64,000 nt of DNA from Zoogloea sp. (GCF_017302315.1 NZ_JAFLDT010000004.1:1-64000); one strand, 5' to 3'. Positions 44,131 to 53,155 are shown, numbered from the stretch's first letter. Numbers and translations are program-made. Notes: generated from the sequence alone by a model not told the origin.

Positions 44131-45812
44131 GGCGCCCCCTTGGGGACCGGCGTGATCGCGCCGGTGAGCGGGTTGAAGCCGTCCGCCCGGTTCCAGTCCA
44201 CCAGCAGCATGCGCCCGGCGGGGGTGCTGAAGCTGAACTGCCGGCGGCCTGCTACCGCGATGGCGCTCTCGCCGTGGGTGAAGTCCAGCTCCGGCTCGCT
44301 CCCTGTGCGGTTGATGACGACAAGCGGAATGCCGGTCTCGCGGGAGCGGCGCTCCCACACGTCGCCCGGCCCCATGCCGTCCACCGGTGGCCAGTTGGCC
44401 GGGACGATCAGGAGGGCCGCGCCCTGCTCACGCTGGCGGGCGGCGGGCTCGGGCGCATACGTGTCGGCGCAGATCAGCACCCCCACGGGCACGCCATCCA
44501 CCACGAAGGGGTGGCCATCGGTGCCCGCCACGGACCAGCTCTCGGCGCCGCCATGGACGCGCTGCTTGCGGTAGGCGCCGAGGATCTTTCCCTCCCGGTC
44601 GATCACGGCGACGCTGTTGTGCAGCGTGTGATGGCGTGCATCCCGTTCGGCAAAGCCAATGAACAGGGCCACCTTGTTGTCCCGGGCAATGGCGGCGAGG
44701 GTGCTCATCCAGGTGTCCGGAAACGGTGCGATCCAGTCGGTGCCGATGCGTTTGGCGAAGTTGTAGCCGGTCTCCGCCAACTCGGGGGTGACTACCCAGT
44801 CGGCGCCCTGACGGACGGCTTCGCGGACGCCGGCTTCGATCTGCGCACGGTTGGCGGCGATGTCGCCCGGCGTCGGGTCCAGGTGGAGGAGGGCCAGGCG
44901 CAGGTGCCCGCTGGGCTTGGGCAGGGCCGACGGTGGGTCCGCAAAGCGCCGGCTGCCCGGCAGAAAGAAGCCGTTCTGCTTGCCCAGGGATTCGACCACC
45001 GCGCTGTAGGTGGCCTTGCCGATCAGCTCGCCGATGCGGCTGTGGCCGCCGGTGTAGCTGGCGGTGGGCGCACGGGTGCCCGAAACCACGATGATGCTGT
45101 CGGTGCCCGTGCCGGTGGCCTGCGCGCCGGGGGTGTAGGTGCTCTTCACCTGCAGATCCTCCAGGGCGGCGGTCTTGCCTTCGGTGACGGTGATCAGCGC
45201 CCGGGCCAGGGCCGCGTCAGTCAGGCGGACATTGCTGAGGACCAGAATGTTGATGGTGCCCGCGGGCTCGGCGCCTTCGATGTACCGGCCTTCATCCACG
45301 CCGGTGCGGATGGCGTTGCTCTTGGCGCCCGCCGTGGCCAGCACGGTGACGGTGAGCGGGCCATGGCTGCGGGTGACGATGGCCAGGTTGTCCATGTCGG
45401 CGGCCGTGGCCATGTGGGCGACATCGGCCTTTGTTAGCCCGAGGCGTGCGGCGGTGACGCCGAGCGTGTGGTCGGTGTAGGTCTTGCCGCCGCGTCCGTC
45501 CCGGCCATTGAAGCGCGTGGAAACACGTTTCCACAGCTCCGGGTGGGCGCCATGGTTGATGGCGGCACGGCTGTCCACGAGGCCGTCGCTGGTGGATAGG
45601 AGGCGGCGCGTCTCGGGAAAGGTGACGACCAGGGTCTTCTCCCACAATCCTTCCCGCTGGCTACGCTCCAGCCGCGCTTCGGCGGACACCGCGCCGGGAA
45701 GGGGGAGTGTTTCGGCTCGGGCGGCAGAGCTGAATACCATCAGCCCACCGAGGGCGAACAGGGTGCATCTTCGTTTGAGGGCGGGGCCAGCCCGCCGGCT
45801 CCATTTCAGCAT
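44127..45812 (-). CDS. cbiZ: exported CbiZ (adenosylcobinamide amidohydrolase)-nitrilase fusion
   Basis: Protein of 561 residues. Residues 1-33 form a Sec signal (FSSAARA). Residues 60-280 are a CbiZ domain (RLLSTSDGLVDSRAAINH, AADMDNLAIVTRS, GTINILVLSNVRLTDAAL, ATGTGTDSIIV). Residues 303-545 are a nitrilase-superfamily amidase with intact triad Glu344, Lys416 and Cys448. Known CbiZ is cytoplasmic and cuts the side-chain amide of adenosylcobinamide to recover cobyric acid. Here it is secreted and joined to a second amidase. The start overlaps the CobN-like stop by seven bases. I infer that it trims corrinoid side chains in the periplasm. Confidence 0.82.
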   Translation of the reverse strand: MLKWSRRAGPALKRRCTLFALGGLMVFSSAARAETLPLPGAVSAEARLERSQREGLWEKTLVVTFPETRRLLSTSDGLVDSRAAINHGAHPELWKRVSTRFNGRDGRGGKTYTDHTLGVTAARLGLTKADVAHMATAADMDNLAIVTRSHGPLTVTVLATAGAKSNAIRTGVDEGRYIEGAEPAGTINILVLSNVRLTDAALARALITVTEGKTAALEDLQVKSTYTPGAQATGTGTDSIIVVSGTRAPTASYTGGHSRIGELIGKATYSAVVESLGKQNGFFLPGSRRFADPPSALPKPSGHLRLALLHLDPTPGDIAANRAQIEAGVREAVRQGADWVVTPELAETGYNFAKRIGTDWIAPFPDTWMSTLAAIARDNKVALFIGFAERDARHHTLHNSVAVIDREGKILGAYRKQRVHGGAESWSVAGTDGHPFVVDGVPVGVLICADTYAPEPAARQREQGAALLIVPANWPPVDGMGPGDVWERRSRETGIPLVVINRTGSEPELDFTHGESAIAVAGRRQFSFSTPAGRMLLVDWNRADGFNPLTGAITPVPKGAP

Positions 45813-48800
45813 TGCGTTTTCCTTTGCCGCGATCGCAGCAGGATGCCTGCGCCGACCAGCACGGTAAATCCCAGGAGCGCCGCATAGGCCACGGGCTGTG
45901 GCACGGCCTGGGAGAGGGGGTCTTTTTCCTTCATTTCGTAGCCCTGCACTACATCTTGCGGTGCGTCAGCTGTCGAGCTGCCTTCGGCCTTGGCCGGCGC
46001 TGCCGGGGATGTGGCCGGGTTTGCTGGGGCGCTCTGAGCGCCCGAGGCAGACCCGGCCGGGGGTGCCCCAACGGCTTGTCCGCCAGCGGGACGCCCGCCG
46101 GCACCCGGGGCCGGCATGGCCAGGGCATCGGCCATGGCGCGCTTGTCCTGGGCCCTGGCCAGTTCGGTGATCGCTTCGCTGCTGCATGAGTCGGCGTTGC
46201 AAGCCACACCGGCCTCCGCGATGAGCTCCCGGTTCACTTTGTCCAAATGCGCCTTCACCTCAACATCGGCCCGCCAGTAGCCCTTGTTGATGGCCACCAG
46301 CATCTTGTCCACGATGGCCTGGTAGGCCAGCAGGTTCTTTGCCTCACGGAAGCGGTCCTTGACGCCGAGGGCATTGCGGTCGGCCACGTAGGTCTCGTAC
46401 ATCTCCTGCCACTTGGCGCCATCCACCGCTTCAGGCACGGTCACCTGCCAGCCCCAGAGGTGTTCTGTAACCTTCATGATGAAACGGGCACCGCCGTAGC
46501 CTTCCTTGAGCATGGCCTTGACCCACTCGGGGTTGGTGTAGCGGGTGCGTATCTCCCGGCCCATGAACTTGTCCAGGGTTTCGTGCTTGCCGCTCTGACC
46601 GTCGGCCAGGTTGAGGATGTAGGTCTCGGGGGTGTGCCCATTGACCTGGCGGATGGCCATCGCCGTGGCTCCCAGGTACTGGAACACGTCGTCGTTGTCG
46701 AGGGTGCCGAATACGTTGCTGGCCCGGGAGTGGATGGCCGCTTTGGCGTCCTTCAGGGCCATCTTGAAGAGGTCCACGGCGAGTGCTGCGCCCCCGGGGC
46801 GCTCGCCCCAGTAGCCCTGGCCGAACAGGTGGCCGACCCGGTTGAAGTACACATCGGCGATTGCCTTTTCGTCCTTCCAGGTGTTGCTGGCCTGGATGAC
46901 GTTGTCGACGCCGGTGCCGTAAGCCCCGGAGGGCTCGGTGAAGATGCGCACGGCGGCCAGACGGGCGGCATCCGGCGCCGGAATCCCCCGGGCCTCCAGC
47001 AGCTTGCGGGTGCGCTCCACATTGGCATGGACGGGGTTGTCATCCTCGGGCAAGGCCTTGACCTGGCTCACTGCCTCGTCGAGTAGTTGCATCAGGCCGG
47101 GCAGGGCGTCCCGGTACAGACCGGAAGGGACGATGGTTACATCCACTCTGGGGCGACCGAGTTCGCTGCGGGGAATCACGTCCACGCCATCGATCCGTCC
47201 GCGTTCGTCCCAGCGGGGGCGAACCCCCAGCAGGGCGAGGATCTCCGCCTCGGTCACGCCTTCATGGCGCATGGCTTCCGTGCTCCAGAGGTTGAATACG
47301 ACCCGATCGGGAAAGCGGCCGTGACGTTGCCTGTAGTCGGAGATGAACTTCTCTGCCAGGTTCCGGCCCTGGTCCCAGGTGCCAGGGGTGGGTAGCCGCG
47401 ACGGGTCGAAGCCATAGAGGTTGCGGCCGGTGGGCAGGGCTTCCGGATTGCGCAGGGGGTCATTGCCCGGACCCGCAGCCACGTGGCGGCCGGCCAGACC
47501 TGCCACCAGGGCGTCCAGTTCGGCCCGGGCGCTGCTTTCGATCAGGGCGGCCAGCTCGGCTTGCCGGCGTCTGCGCTCTGCATCGCCGAGCTTGCGGTCG
47601 AGGGACAGGATGGCCGCGGCGGTGGATTGCCGCAGTGCTTCGGACGGGGCCACGCCGAAGGTATGCAGGCCGAACGGGGCGTGCTGTTCAGAGACTTCCT
47701 TCAGATAGTGTTCAAGGTGCTCTACCTGTTCGGCGTTCTCCAGGCGGCTGAGGCCCACATCCTTGAGGATCCCGAGCTTGCCGGCCAGGGTGTTGATTTC
47801 TCCGAGCCGGGCGGCAGCGGCAGACTCGCTTTTCTGGGCGGCTACCCCGAAATCGTCGATGAGACCACGCAGGCTGACTAGTTCCGGGTTGAGGGTGGCC
47901 CGGTCGAAGGGCGGGGTGAGATGGGAGATGATGGTCGCCATGCCTCGCCGCTTGGCCTGCAGGCCCTCGCCGATGTCATCCATGATGTAGGGGTAGAGCT
48001 GCGGTACGTCGGCCACCATGGCTTCGCCCGGGTCTGCAGCGGTAAAGCCGACTTCCTTGCCCGACAGCCATTCGTGGGTGGCGTGGGTGCCCACGTGCAC
48101 CATCGCGTGGGCCTTGAAACCCTTTTGCAGCCACAGGTAGAAGGCAAGGTACTGGTGGTGAGGGGGCAGGGCGACGTCGTGGTACATCTTCTTGGGGTCG
48201 CCCTCCCAGCCCCGGGAGGGCTGTGCGGCAAAGACCAGATTGCCGAAGCGCCGGGCGGGAAAGACGAAGTGCGGCGTGCCCCTGGGGTCGCGCCACAGCA
48301 TCACGGTGGATTTCTCGGGTTCGCCCCAGGCTTTGACCATGGCTTCCCGCAGGGCCGCCGGCTGACGGTCGAACCAGCGCCGATACTCCGCGACCGGCAT
48401 CAGGACCGCCTGGCCGCCCCGGGCCAGCTTCTCGAGTGCGCCAGGCGCCCAGTTGCCGATGTTGGTGCCGTGTTCACGCAGGGTTTCAAAGAGGGCGTCT
48501 TCGCTTATCGGGCGCCCATGGGTGTCATAGCCTTCCTGTTCCAGCCGACCGAGGATCTGCCACAGGGAGCGGGGGAGTACATTGAGGTAGGCCGCGCCGA
48601 CGTTTTCCTTGCCCGGGGGGTAGTTGTAGTAGATCACTGCGACGCGCTTGAGGGAATTGAGCTCATAGCGCAGGCTCACCCACCTCCGTACCCTGTCGGC
48701 CAGGCGGTCGATGCGCTCCGGGATCGGCATTTCGGTGAGGTATTCGATGCCGGTCTCCTTGTCCTTCAACCGCTCTTTGCTGGCTACGACGGTGGGGGCA

Positions 48801-49789
48801 ATGGCGCCGGCAAACTCGGCGCCGGACAGCTGCCAGGCCCGTTCCATCAGCGACAGGCCCAGGGGGGAGGCCTCCCACTCCTCGCGGGACTGGCTATATA
48901 GGGAGATGGCGTTGATGACGGGCACATCCAGGTGCTGCATGACCGGAATGGTCCTGGCGGGTACGTTGCCCATCTTGAGTGCCAGCCCGACGATGGCCAC
49001 CACGCGTGCCCGGCCCCTGTCGTCCAGCAGGAAGCGCTCTGCCGGTATTTCCGACGGGTAGCCGAACACCGGGATCACGTTGAAGCCCCGTACCTCGATG
49101 GCCTTGATCATGGCATCAAGCAGCAGGGAGCTGCCGGCCTGGGCCGTGACCCGGTTGAAGACAAGGCCCACCCACTGGCGGTCGCTCCGGTCGGGGTGAC
49201 GGCGGAGATAGGCGTCACGGAAGGATTCGAAGCGGTCGAACACTTCGCCGCTGCCGGGTGCCCAGATGCCGATGGCGGGAAAAGGGCGTGGGGGCACTGT
49301 TTGAAGGGGGAGGCCGAAGTCCCGGGCGAGCATGAGACGGATCATGGCCGCGTAGTTGTCGGCGCCGCCGGCCTGGGCGTACTCCCGCAGGGTTTCGTCC
49401 CGGGTCAGGCCGATGCGCTGTTCGCCCTCTTCATAGGGTGCTCCGACGGCATAGGCGTGGGCTTTGCGTTCACGCAGGCTGGCCACGGCGGGTTCAAGCG
49501 TATTGGCGAGTTCCCGGCCCATGTTGTAGATCAGGCCCACGTCGGCCCGGGCGAGCGCATCGATGTCGTCCTTGCCCGGGCTGCTGGATGAGACGATCCG
49601 GAAGCGCACATCCTTGAGGGCCTTGTCCTGCCGGAGTTGGCGGACCGCGTTCACCGCCGTCTGCATGGACGGGTCGCCGGGAAAGAGCACCACGGACAGG
49701 GGGCGGGCATCGACGGTGCCCGCGAGCAGGATCATCAGCGCGAACGCGGCACGGCAGAGGGGGGCGAGGAACTTAGTCGACGGGAACAT
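45806..49789 (-). CDS. exported, membrane-anchored CobN-like chelatase subunit
   Basis: Protein of 1327 residues, the length and layout of CobN/BchH proteins (TIPVMQHLDVPVINAISLY, MVHVGTHATHEWLSGKEVG, PDRVVFNLWSTEAMRHEG, YGTGVDNVIQASNTW). Unlike biosynthetic CobN it has a Sec signal (residues 1-28, ending VDA) and, after a Pro/Ala-rich linker, a final membrane helix (about 1299-1318) with a basic tail. It is thus periplasmic and anchored. CobN normally needs the CobS/CobT ATPase, absent here. Bacteroidetes HmuS, a CobN-like protein encoded with an ExbB-like and a DUF2149 protein, is the closest precedent. It may insert or remove the metal of a corrinoid or heme. Confidence 0.85.
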   Translation of the reverse strand: MFPSTKFLAPLCRAAFALMILLAGTVDARPLSVVLFPGDPSMQTAVNAVRQLRQDKALKDVRFRIVSSSSPGKDDIDALARADVGLIYNMGRELANTLEPAVASLRERKAHAYAVGAPYEEGEQRIGLTRDETLREYAQAGGADNYAAMIRLMLARDFGLPLQTVPPRPFPAIGIWAPGSGEVFDRFESFRDAYLRRHPDRSDRQWVGLVFNRVTAQAGSSLLLDAMIKAIEVRGFNVIPVFGYPSEIPAERFLLDDRGRARVVAIVGLALKMGNVPARTIPVMQHLDVPVINAISLYSQSREEWEASPLGLSLMERAWQLSGAEFAGAIAPTVVASKERLKDKETGIEYLTEMPIPERIDRLADRVRRWVSLRYELNSLKRVAVIYYNYPPGKENVGAAYLNVLPRSLWQILGRLEQEGYDTHGRPISEDALFETLREHGTNIGNWAPGALEKLARGGQAVLMPVAEYRRWFDRQPAALREAMVKAWGEPEKSTVMLWRDPRGTPHFVFPARRFGNLVFAAQPSRGWEGDPKKMYHDVALPPHHQYLAFYLWLQKGFKAHAMVHVGTHATHEWLSGKEVGFTAADPGEAMVADVPQLYPYIMDDIGEGLQAKRRGMATIISHLTPPFDRATLNPELVSLRGLIDDFGVAAQKSESAAAARLGEINTLAGKLGILKDVGLSRLENAEQVEHLEHYLKEVSEQHAPFGLHTFGVAPSEALRQSTAAAILSLDRKLGDAERRRRQAELAALIESSARAELDALVAGLAGRHVAAGPGNDPLRNPEALPTGRNLYGFDPSRLPTPGTWDQGRNLAEKFISDYRQRHGRFPDRVVFNLWSTEAMRHEGVTEAEILALLGVRPRWDERGRIDGVDVIPRSELGRPRVDVTIVPSGLYRDALPGLMQLLDEAVSQVKALPEDDNPVHANVERTRKLLEARGIPAPDAARLAAVRIFTEPSGAYGTGVDNVIQASNTWKDEKAIADVYFNRVGHLFGQGYWGERPGGAALAVDLFKMALKDAKAAIHSRASNVFGTLDNDDVFQYLGATAMAIRQVNGHTPETYILNLADGQSGKHETLDKFMGREIRTRYTNPEWVKAMLKEGYGGARFIMKVTEHLWGWQVTVPEAVDGAKWQEMYETYVADRNALGVKDRFREAKNLLAYQAIVDKMLVAINKGYWRADVEVKAHLDKVNRELIAEAGVACNADSCSSEAITELARAQDKRAMADALAMPAPGAGGRPAGGQAVGAPPAGSASGAQSAPANPATSPAAPAKAEGSSTADAPQDVVQGYEMKEKDPLSQAVPQPVAYAALLGFTVLVGAGILLRSRQRKTQC

Positions 49790-50114
49790 AGACCACCCTC
49801 CCGTCCGGCAGCTTGTACGCGGTGCCCAGGCGTTCGCCCCGACCGGAGAGCTTCTCGTCGGTGACTTTCGATACCTTGATTTCCTTTCCGCGCTTGGTGA
49901 CGATCTCCATTTCCCCCTTGGCGTTCTTCTTGACCATGGTCACCTCGGAGCTCGGGTCGAGCAGGTCCATCATGTTGTAGGCCATGAACAGGGCGATCAT
50001 CATCGAGACGATGAAGACGATGCTGGCATCGAAGAGGTTGGCGACACCCGCGATGGGGTCTTCGAGGGCCTCACCGTCCAGGGCAAAGCGTCTACGGCGT
50101 TGCAGCAAGCGCAT
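49773..50114 (-). CDS. DUF2149 membrane protein (ExbD-like partner)
   Basis: Protein of 113 residues with one helix (about 28-49, SIVFIVSMMIALFMAYNMM) after DPIAGVANLFD. DUF2149 genes are repeatedly linked to cobN-like and exbB-like genes. Asp29 at the edge of the helix recalls the proton-carrying Asp of ExbD, and the soluble C-terminal half would be periplasmic. It overlaps both neighbours (22 bases with the ExbB-like gene, 17 with the CobN-like gene), which fits one complex. Its function as a proton-driven motor part is inferred. Confidence 0.85.
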   Translation of the reverse strand: MRLLQRRRRFALDGEALEDPIAGVANLFDASIVFIVSMMIALFMAYNMMDLLDPSSEVTMVKKNAKGEMEIVTKRGKEIKVSKVTDEKLSGRGERLGTAYKLPDGRVVYVPVD

Positions 50115-50700
50115 CGTCGGCTCCCTCCATCAGGTGAGGTGCTGGGGTGTCCGCCTGCTGGCCCGCAATGGTCAGCTCGGCGGCGTGGGCCATTTCGCGG
50201 ACGTCTTCCCGCGCCCAGCGCTCCCGGGACAGGGCGATCAGATAGGCCAGCACACCCGCGCCCAGGCCGGCAACGGTGGCGGTGAAGGCAGTAACCATGC
50301 TACCTGCCATCTTGGGTATGTTGCCCTCGGCGAGGGCTGCCAGCGAAATGCCCATGGGGATGAGGGTGCCCATCAGCCCGAGGGCGGGGCCGACCTTGAT
50401 CACGAAGCGGATCCGGTCGAGGCGGCGGGACAGGTTCAGTTCGTGGGCCTGGAGCAGACGCTCGACGTCGATGGCGAGGCGTCTGGCCGGATGGCCCGTC
50501 TTGCGCAGGCGGGACAGGTCGGTCAGAAAGGCCTGTCGTTCCATGAAGTGGCCGCGCCTGCGGAGCCAGCCGTCGTGCAGTGCAATGCCCAGTTGCAGTG
50601 GCATGTAGGCCACGAGGAGGGCGCAGCCGCCGATGACGGGCAGATAGAGCGCGGTGGACACTTCGTAGAGTGTCCGTTCGATCAGCGCGATGAGGTCCAT
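50092..50700 (-). CDS. MotA/TolQ/ExbB proton channel family protein
   Basis: Protein of 202 residues with three membrane helices: one near the N-terminus (ALYLPVIGGCALLVAYMP) and a pair at about 100-160 (KVGPALGLMGTLIPMGISLA, MVTAFTATVAGLGAGVLAYL) as in ExbB/TolQ. It would use the proton gradient to move the DUF2149 partner, and through it could act on the TonB receptor or the CobN-like protein. It is distinct from the exbB at 55662-56267. GGAGA precedes the ATG. Confidence 0.88.
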   Translation of the reverse strand: MDLIALIERTLYEVSTALYLPVIGGCALLVAYMPLQLGIALHDGWLRRRGHFMERQAFLTDLSRLRKTGHPARRLAIDVERLLQAHELNLSRRLDRIRFVIKVGPALGLMGTLIPMGISLAALAEGNIPKMAGSMVTAFTATVAGLGAGVLAYLIALSRERWAREDVREMAHAAELTIAGQQADTPAPHLMEGADDALAATP

Positions 50701-50744
50701 GGGGAGTCTCCAGGTCGGCCCCGCGGTGGGCGAGGCCGGGTCGG

Positions 50745-52757
50745 TCAGAAGTCGAGACGGTAGGCGACGCGGCCGTTTCGTCCGGCCAGGGGGTAGCCAC
50801 CCTTCTCCGAGTAATAGCGGTCGAACAAGTTGTCGATCAGCACGGAGACGGAGCTGTGGCGGTCGAAGCGGTAGCGCACGGACAGATCGGCAACCGCAAA
50901 CGGCGCGTAGCGAATGATGCTGGCACTGTTGCCGTTCCAGTCGTTGTCCTGGAAGTGCCCCACATAACGCAGGCCAAATCGGCTGCTCCAGGCGCCGGAC
51001 TGGTAGTCACCCGCCGCGCGCACCGTGTTGTTGGCGACGTTGCGGATCTCGCTCTGGATTCCGCCGATCTCCTCGGTTCGACGGAAATAATGGGTGCCGG
51101 CCAGACTCATTGTGAGGCTGTCGCTGGCCTTCCAGCGCCCGTTCCATTCCAGCCCTTCCATGCGGGCGCTGTTGGCGTTGGTGTAGGAGAAGTAGCGGTT
51201 GTCCGTGTCTTCGCCTACCTGGACGCGGGTGATGCGGTCCTTGACGCGGGTCCGGAATACGGTGAGGTCGGTGAAGAACGCACCGGCATGCCATTCAAGG
51301 CCCATGTCCCAGGTGACGCTGGACTCCGGACGCAGGCCTGCGTTGCCCGCCAGGACATCGTCCTTGCCGGCTTTGACGGTGAGTGCGGAGCCGGTGAGCT
51401 CCAGCGCTGAGGGTGGCACGAAGCCTTTGCCCACCGTGCCGTGCACCCGTATGCCACCTCCGAGCTTGTGGGTGAAGCCCAGGCTGGGGTTGTTGGTCGT
51501 GAAGTCGGCCTTGCCGGGGGTGAAGCTGTTCAGCAGGGGCGTGCTGAAGGTCTCGGTCTCAATGCGATCATGGCGCAGACCGAAATCGACGGTGGTGTTG
51601 CCCTGATTGAGGTAGAGCGTGTTCTGGGCATACACCCCCAGGCTGCGACGTTCATTGTTGGCACTGCTTGGGGCCTTGCGGGTGCCGTTGGCGTTGTAGC
51701 CGAAGGTCTTCTGCCGGACGCTCTCCTGATCCACGCCGACCACGGTCATAAGATGGTCGTTCCAGGTCCACTGGTCCTGGATCTGCCAGCCGCGGTAGTC
51801 CAGTTCCTCGGCGAAGCTGCGAAAAGGCAGGTAGGGCCGTTCGGCTGCTGTGGTGCTGGTCTTCTTGTACTGCTCATAGGACTGGGTGCCGAAGAAGGTC
51901 CGGGTCGTGATCTGGTGGCCGCCGATGCGACCGGTCAGTTTGAGGTCGGTGCCCTCACGGTCCATGTCCTTGTTGGTCTGGGAGTTGGTGCCGCTGGCAA
52001 GGTCGCCGGGAGTGGCAATGTCGCGCCCCCGATAGAGTTCGTTGTTGACCTGTATGCGCCAGTCATCGCTCAACTTGAGCCCCAGGCGCAGGGCGTGGTT
52101 CTGTTGGCTGTACGTGGTGTTGGGGCGTCGCGTTCCCTGTCCGGTCCGGAAGTCGGCGTTCTGTTCGAACAACGAGCCGGCATAGTCAAAATCGAGGCGT
52201 TCGCTCAGGCTGCCCCCGATGGCGGTGCGCAGCTCGTGGGTGTCGAAGCGTCCGGCGGCGATCTGCGCGTAGCCGCCGATAGGGCCACTGCGCTGGCGGG
52301 TGATCAGGTTCACCACGCCGCCCATTGCGGACGAGCCGTACAGGGCCGACGCGGGCCCCTTGAGAACTTCGATGCGTTCCACCTGATCCATGTTGACCAG
52401 GCTGAGGTTGGTGGCCATGGCCGGACGGCCGTCGATGAGCAGCAGGGAGCGCTTGTTGATGCCCGAGAACTCGGGCCGGAAGCCCCGGATGCCGATGCCG
52501 GAGAGGTTGCCGGGGTACTGGATGACATCAACGCTGGTGTGCTTCTTGAGCACGTCGGTCAGTTCCCGGGAGGGCGTGCGATCTATGTCCTCGGTGCTGA
52601 CCAGTTCGATGCGCTGGGGGGTGTCGTCCAGGCGGGCTTCGGCCCGGCGCCCGGTGACGACAACGGTGTCTAGCTGGGTCGGATCCTGGGCCTGGGCCCA
52701 ACCGGCGGCCAGGGAGGACGCGACGAGGGTGAGGGAAAGTGAACGGATTCCGTGCAA
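50745..52757 (-). CDS. TonB-dependent corrinoid/tetrapyrrole receptor (BtuB-like)
   Basis: Outer-membrane receptor of 670 residues. The signal ends AQAQ near residue 24, then a TonB box (DTVVVTGRR), a plug (VLKKHTSVDVIQYPGN, RSLLLIDGRPA, RIEVLKGPASALYG) and a barrel. It resembles BtuB and heme receptors. A cobalamin riboswitch 160 bases upstream and a downstream CobN-like/CbiZ pair point to a corrinoid ligand. The start is TTG at 52755-52757, seven bases after AGGAG; no ATG is nearby. It probably passes its ligand to the periplasmic proteins encoded next. Confidence 0.9.
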   Translation of the reverse strand: MHGIRSLSLTLVASSLAAGWAQAQDPTQLDTVVVTGRRAEARLDDTPQRIELVSTEDIDRTPSRELTDVLKKHTSVDVIQYPGNLSGIGIRGFRPEFSGINKRSLLLIDGRPAMATNLSLVNMDQVERIEVLKGPASALYGSSAMGGVVNLITRQRSGPIGGYAQIAAGRFDTHELRTAIGGSLSERLDFDYAGSLFEQNADFRTGQGTRRPNTTYSQQNHALRLGLKLSDDWRIQVNNELYRGRDIATPGDLASGTNSQTNKDMDREGTDLKLTGRIGGHQITTRTFFGTQSYEQYKKTSTTAAERPYLPFRSFAEELDYRGWQIQDQWTWNDHLMTVVGVDQESVRQKTFGYNANGTRKAPSSANNERRSLGVYAQNTLYLNQGNTTVDFGLRHDRIETETFSTPLLNSFTPGKADFTTNNPSLGFTHKLGGGIRVHGTVGKGFVPPSALELTGSALTVKAGKDDVLAGNAGLRPESSVTWDMGLEWHAGAFFTDLTVFRTRVKDRITRVQVGEDTDNRYFSYTNANSARMEGLEWNGRWKASDSLTMSLAGTHYFRRTEEIGGIQSEIRNVANNTVRAAGDYQSGAWSSRFGLRYVGHFQDNDWNGNSASIIRYAPFAVADLSVRYRFDRHSSVSVLIDNLFDRYYSEKGGYPLAGRNGRVAYRLDF

Positions 52758-52840
52758 GGTCAAACTCCTGTTCGACTGCCTGCACGCTCTCTGGACGACA
52801 TGAACGATCCCGGCGTGACCCGTGCGCGGGCCATGCCGTA

Positions 52841-52919
52841 CCTGTCGCCATCCGCAACCCCGCAGACAGTCCATGGTCAAGCGCCACCACGCAGGGCGTG
52901 ACGGCGAACTGGCGACAGG
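52841..52919 (-). promoter_or_regulatory. candidate expression platform of the cobalamin riboswitch
   Basis: On the minus strand CCTGTCGCCA (52910-52919), the 3' edge of the aptamer, is the exact complement of TGGCGACAGG (52841-52850). Ten base pairs could form across a 59-base loop that itself folds. Binding of cobalamin could decide between this stem and the aptamer fold. The effect on translation or termination is not clear. Confidence 0.45.
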
Positions 52920-53138
52920 CCGGTCTCCGGGCTTGCAAGATTTGAAGCATCGCCTTCCCAGGCTGATCGCGCATGTCCGGGCGGACACCACGTTGCGGCC
53001 CAGTGACTGGTGGTTCGAGACCACCCAGATGTTTCCGTACTTGCTTACCGTTGCGGGGGCAGCCGGGGATTTGCGCCCTGAATGGGGCGCGCACCTCGTT
53101 CCCGTTTCACCCGGGGTGGAATTCCCCGGGCACCTGAA
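52915..53138 (-). ncRNA. cobalamin riboswitch
   Basis: The minus strand carries the conserved blocks in order: GGGTGAAACGGGAA, GGTGCGC, GGCTGCCCCCGCAACGGTAA (the B12 box region), the CCAGTCACTGG hairpin, GGGAAGGC and GCAAGCCCGGAGACCGGCC. These match the adenosylcobalamin riboswitch. It lies before the TonB receptor and so probably represses the whole tetrapyrrole cluster when cobalamin is plentiful. Ends are approximate. Confidence 0.95.
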
Positions 53139-53149
53139 GCTCGGCGCGG

Positions 53150-53155
53150 ATTATA
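53150..53155 (-). promoter_or_regulatory. -10 element before the riboswitch
   Basis: TATAAT on the minus strand lies about 12 bases before the 5' end of the aptamer, the right place to start the leader RNA. The -35 region is poor, so only the -10 is assigned. Confidence 0.55.
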
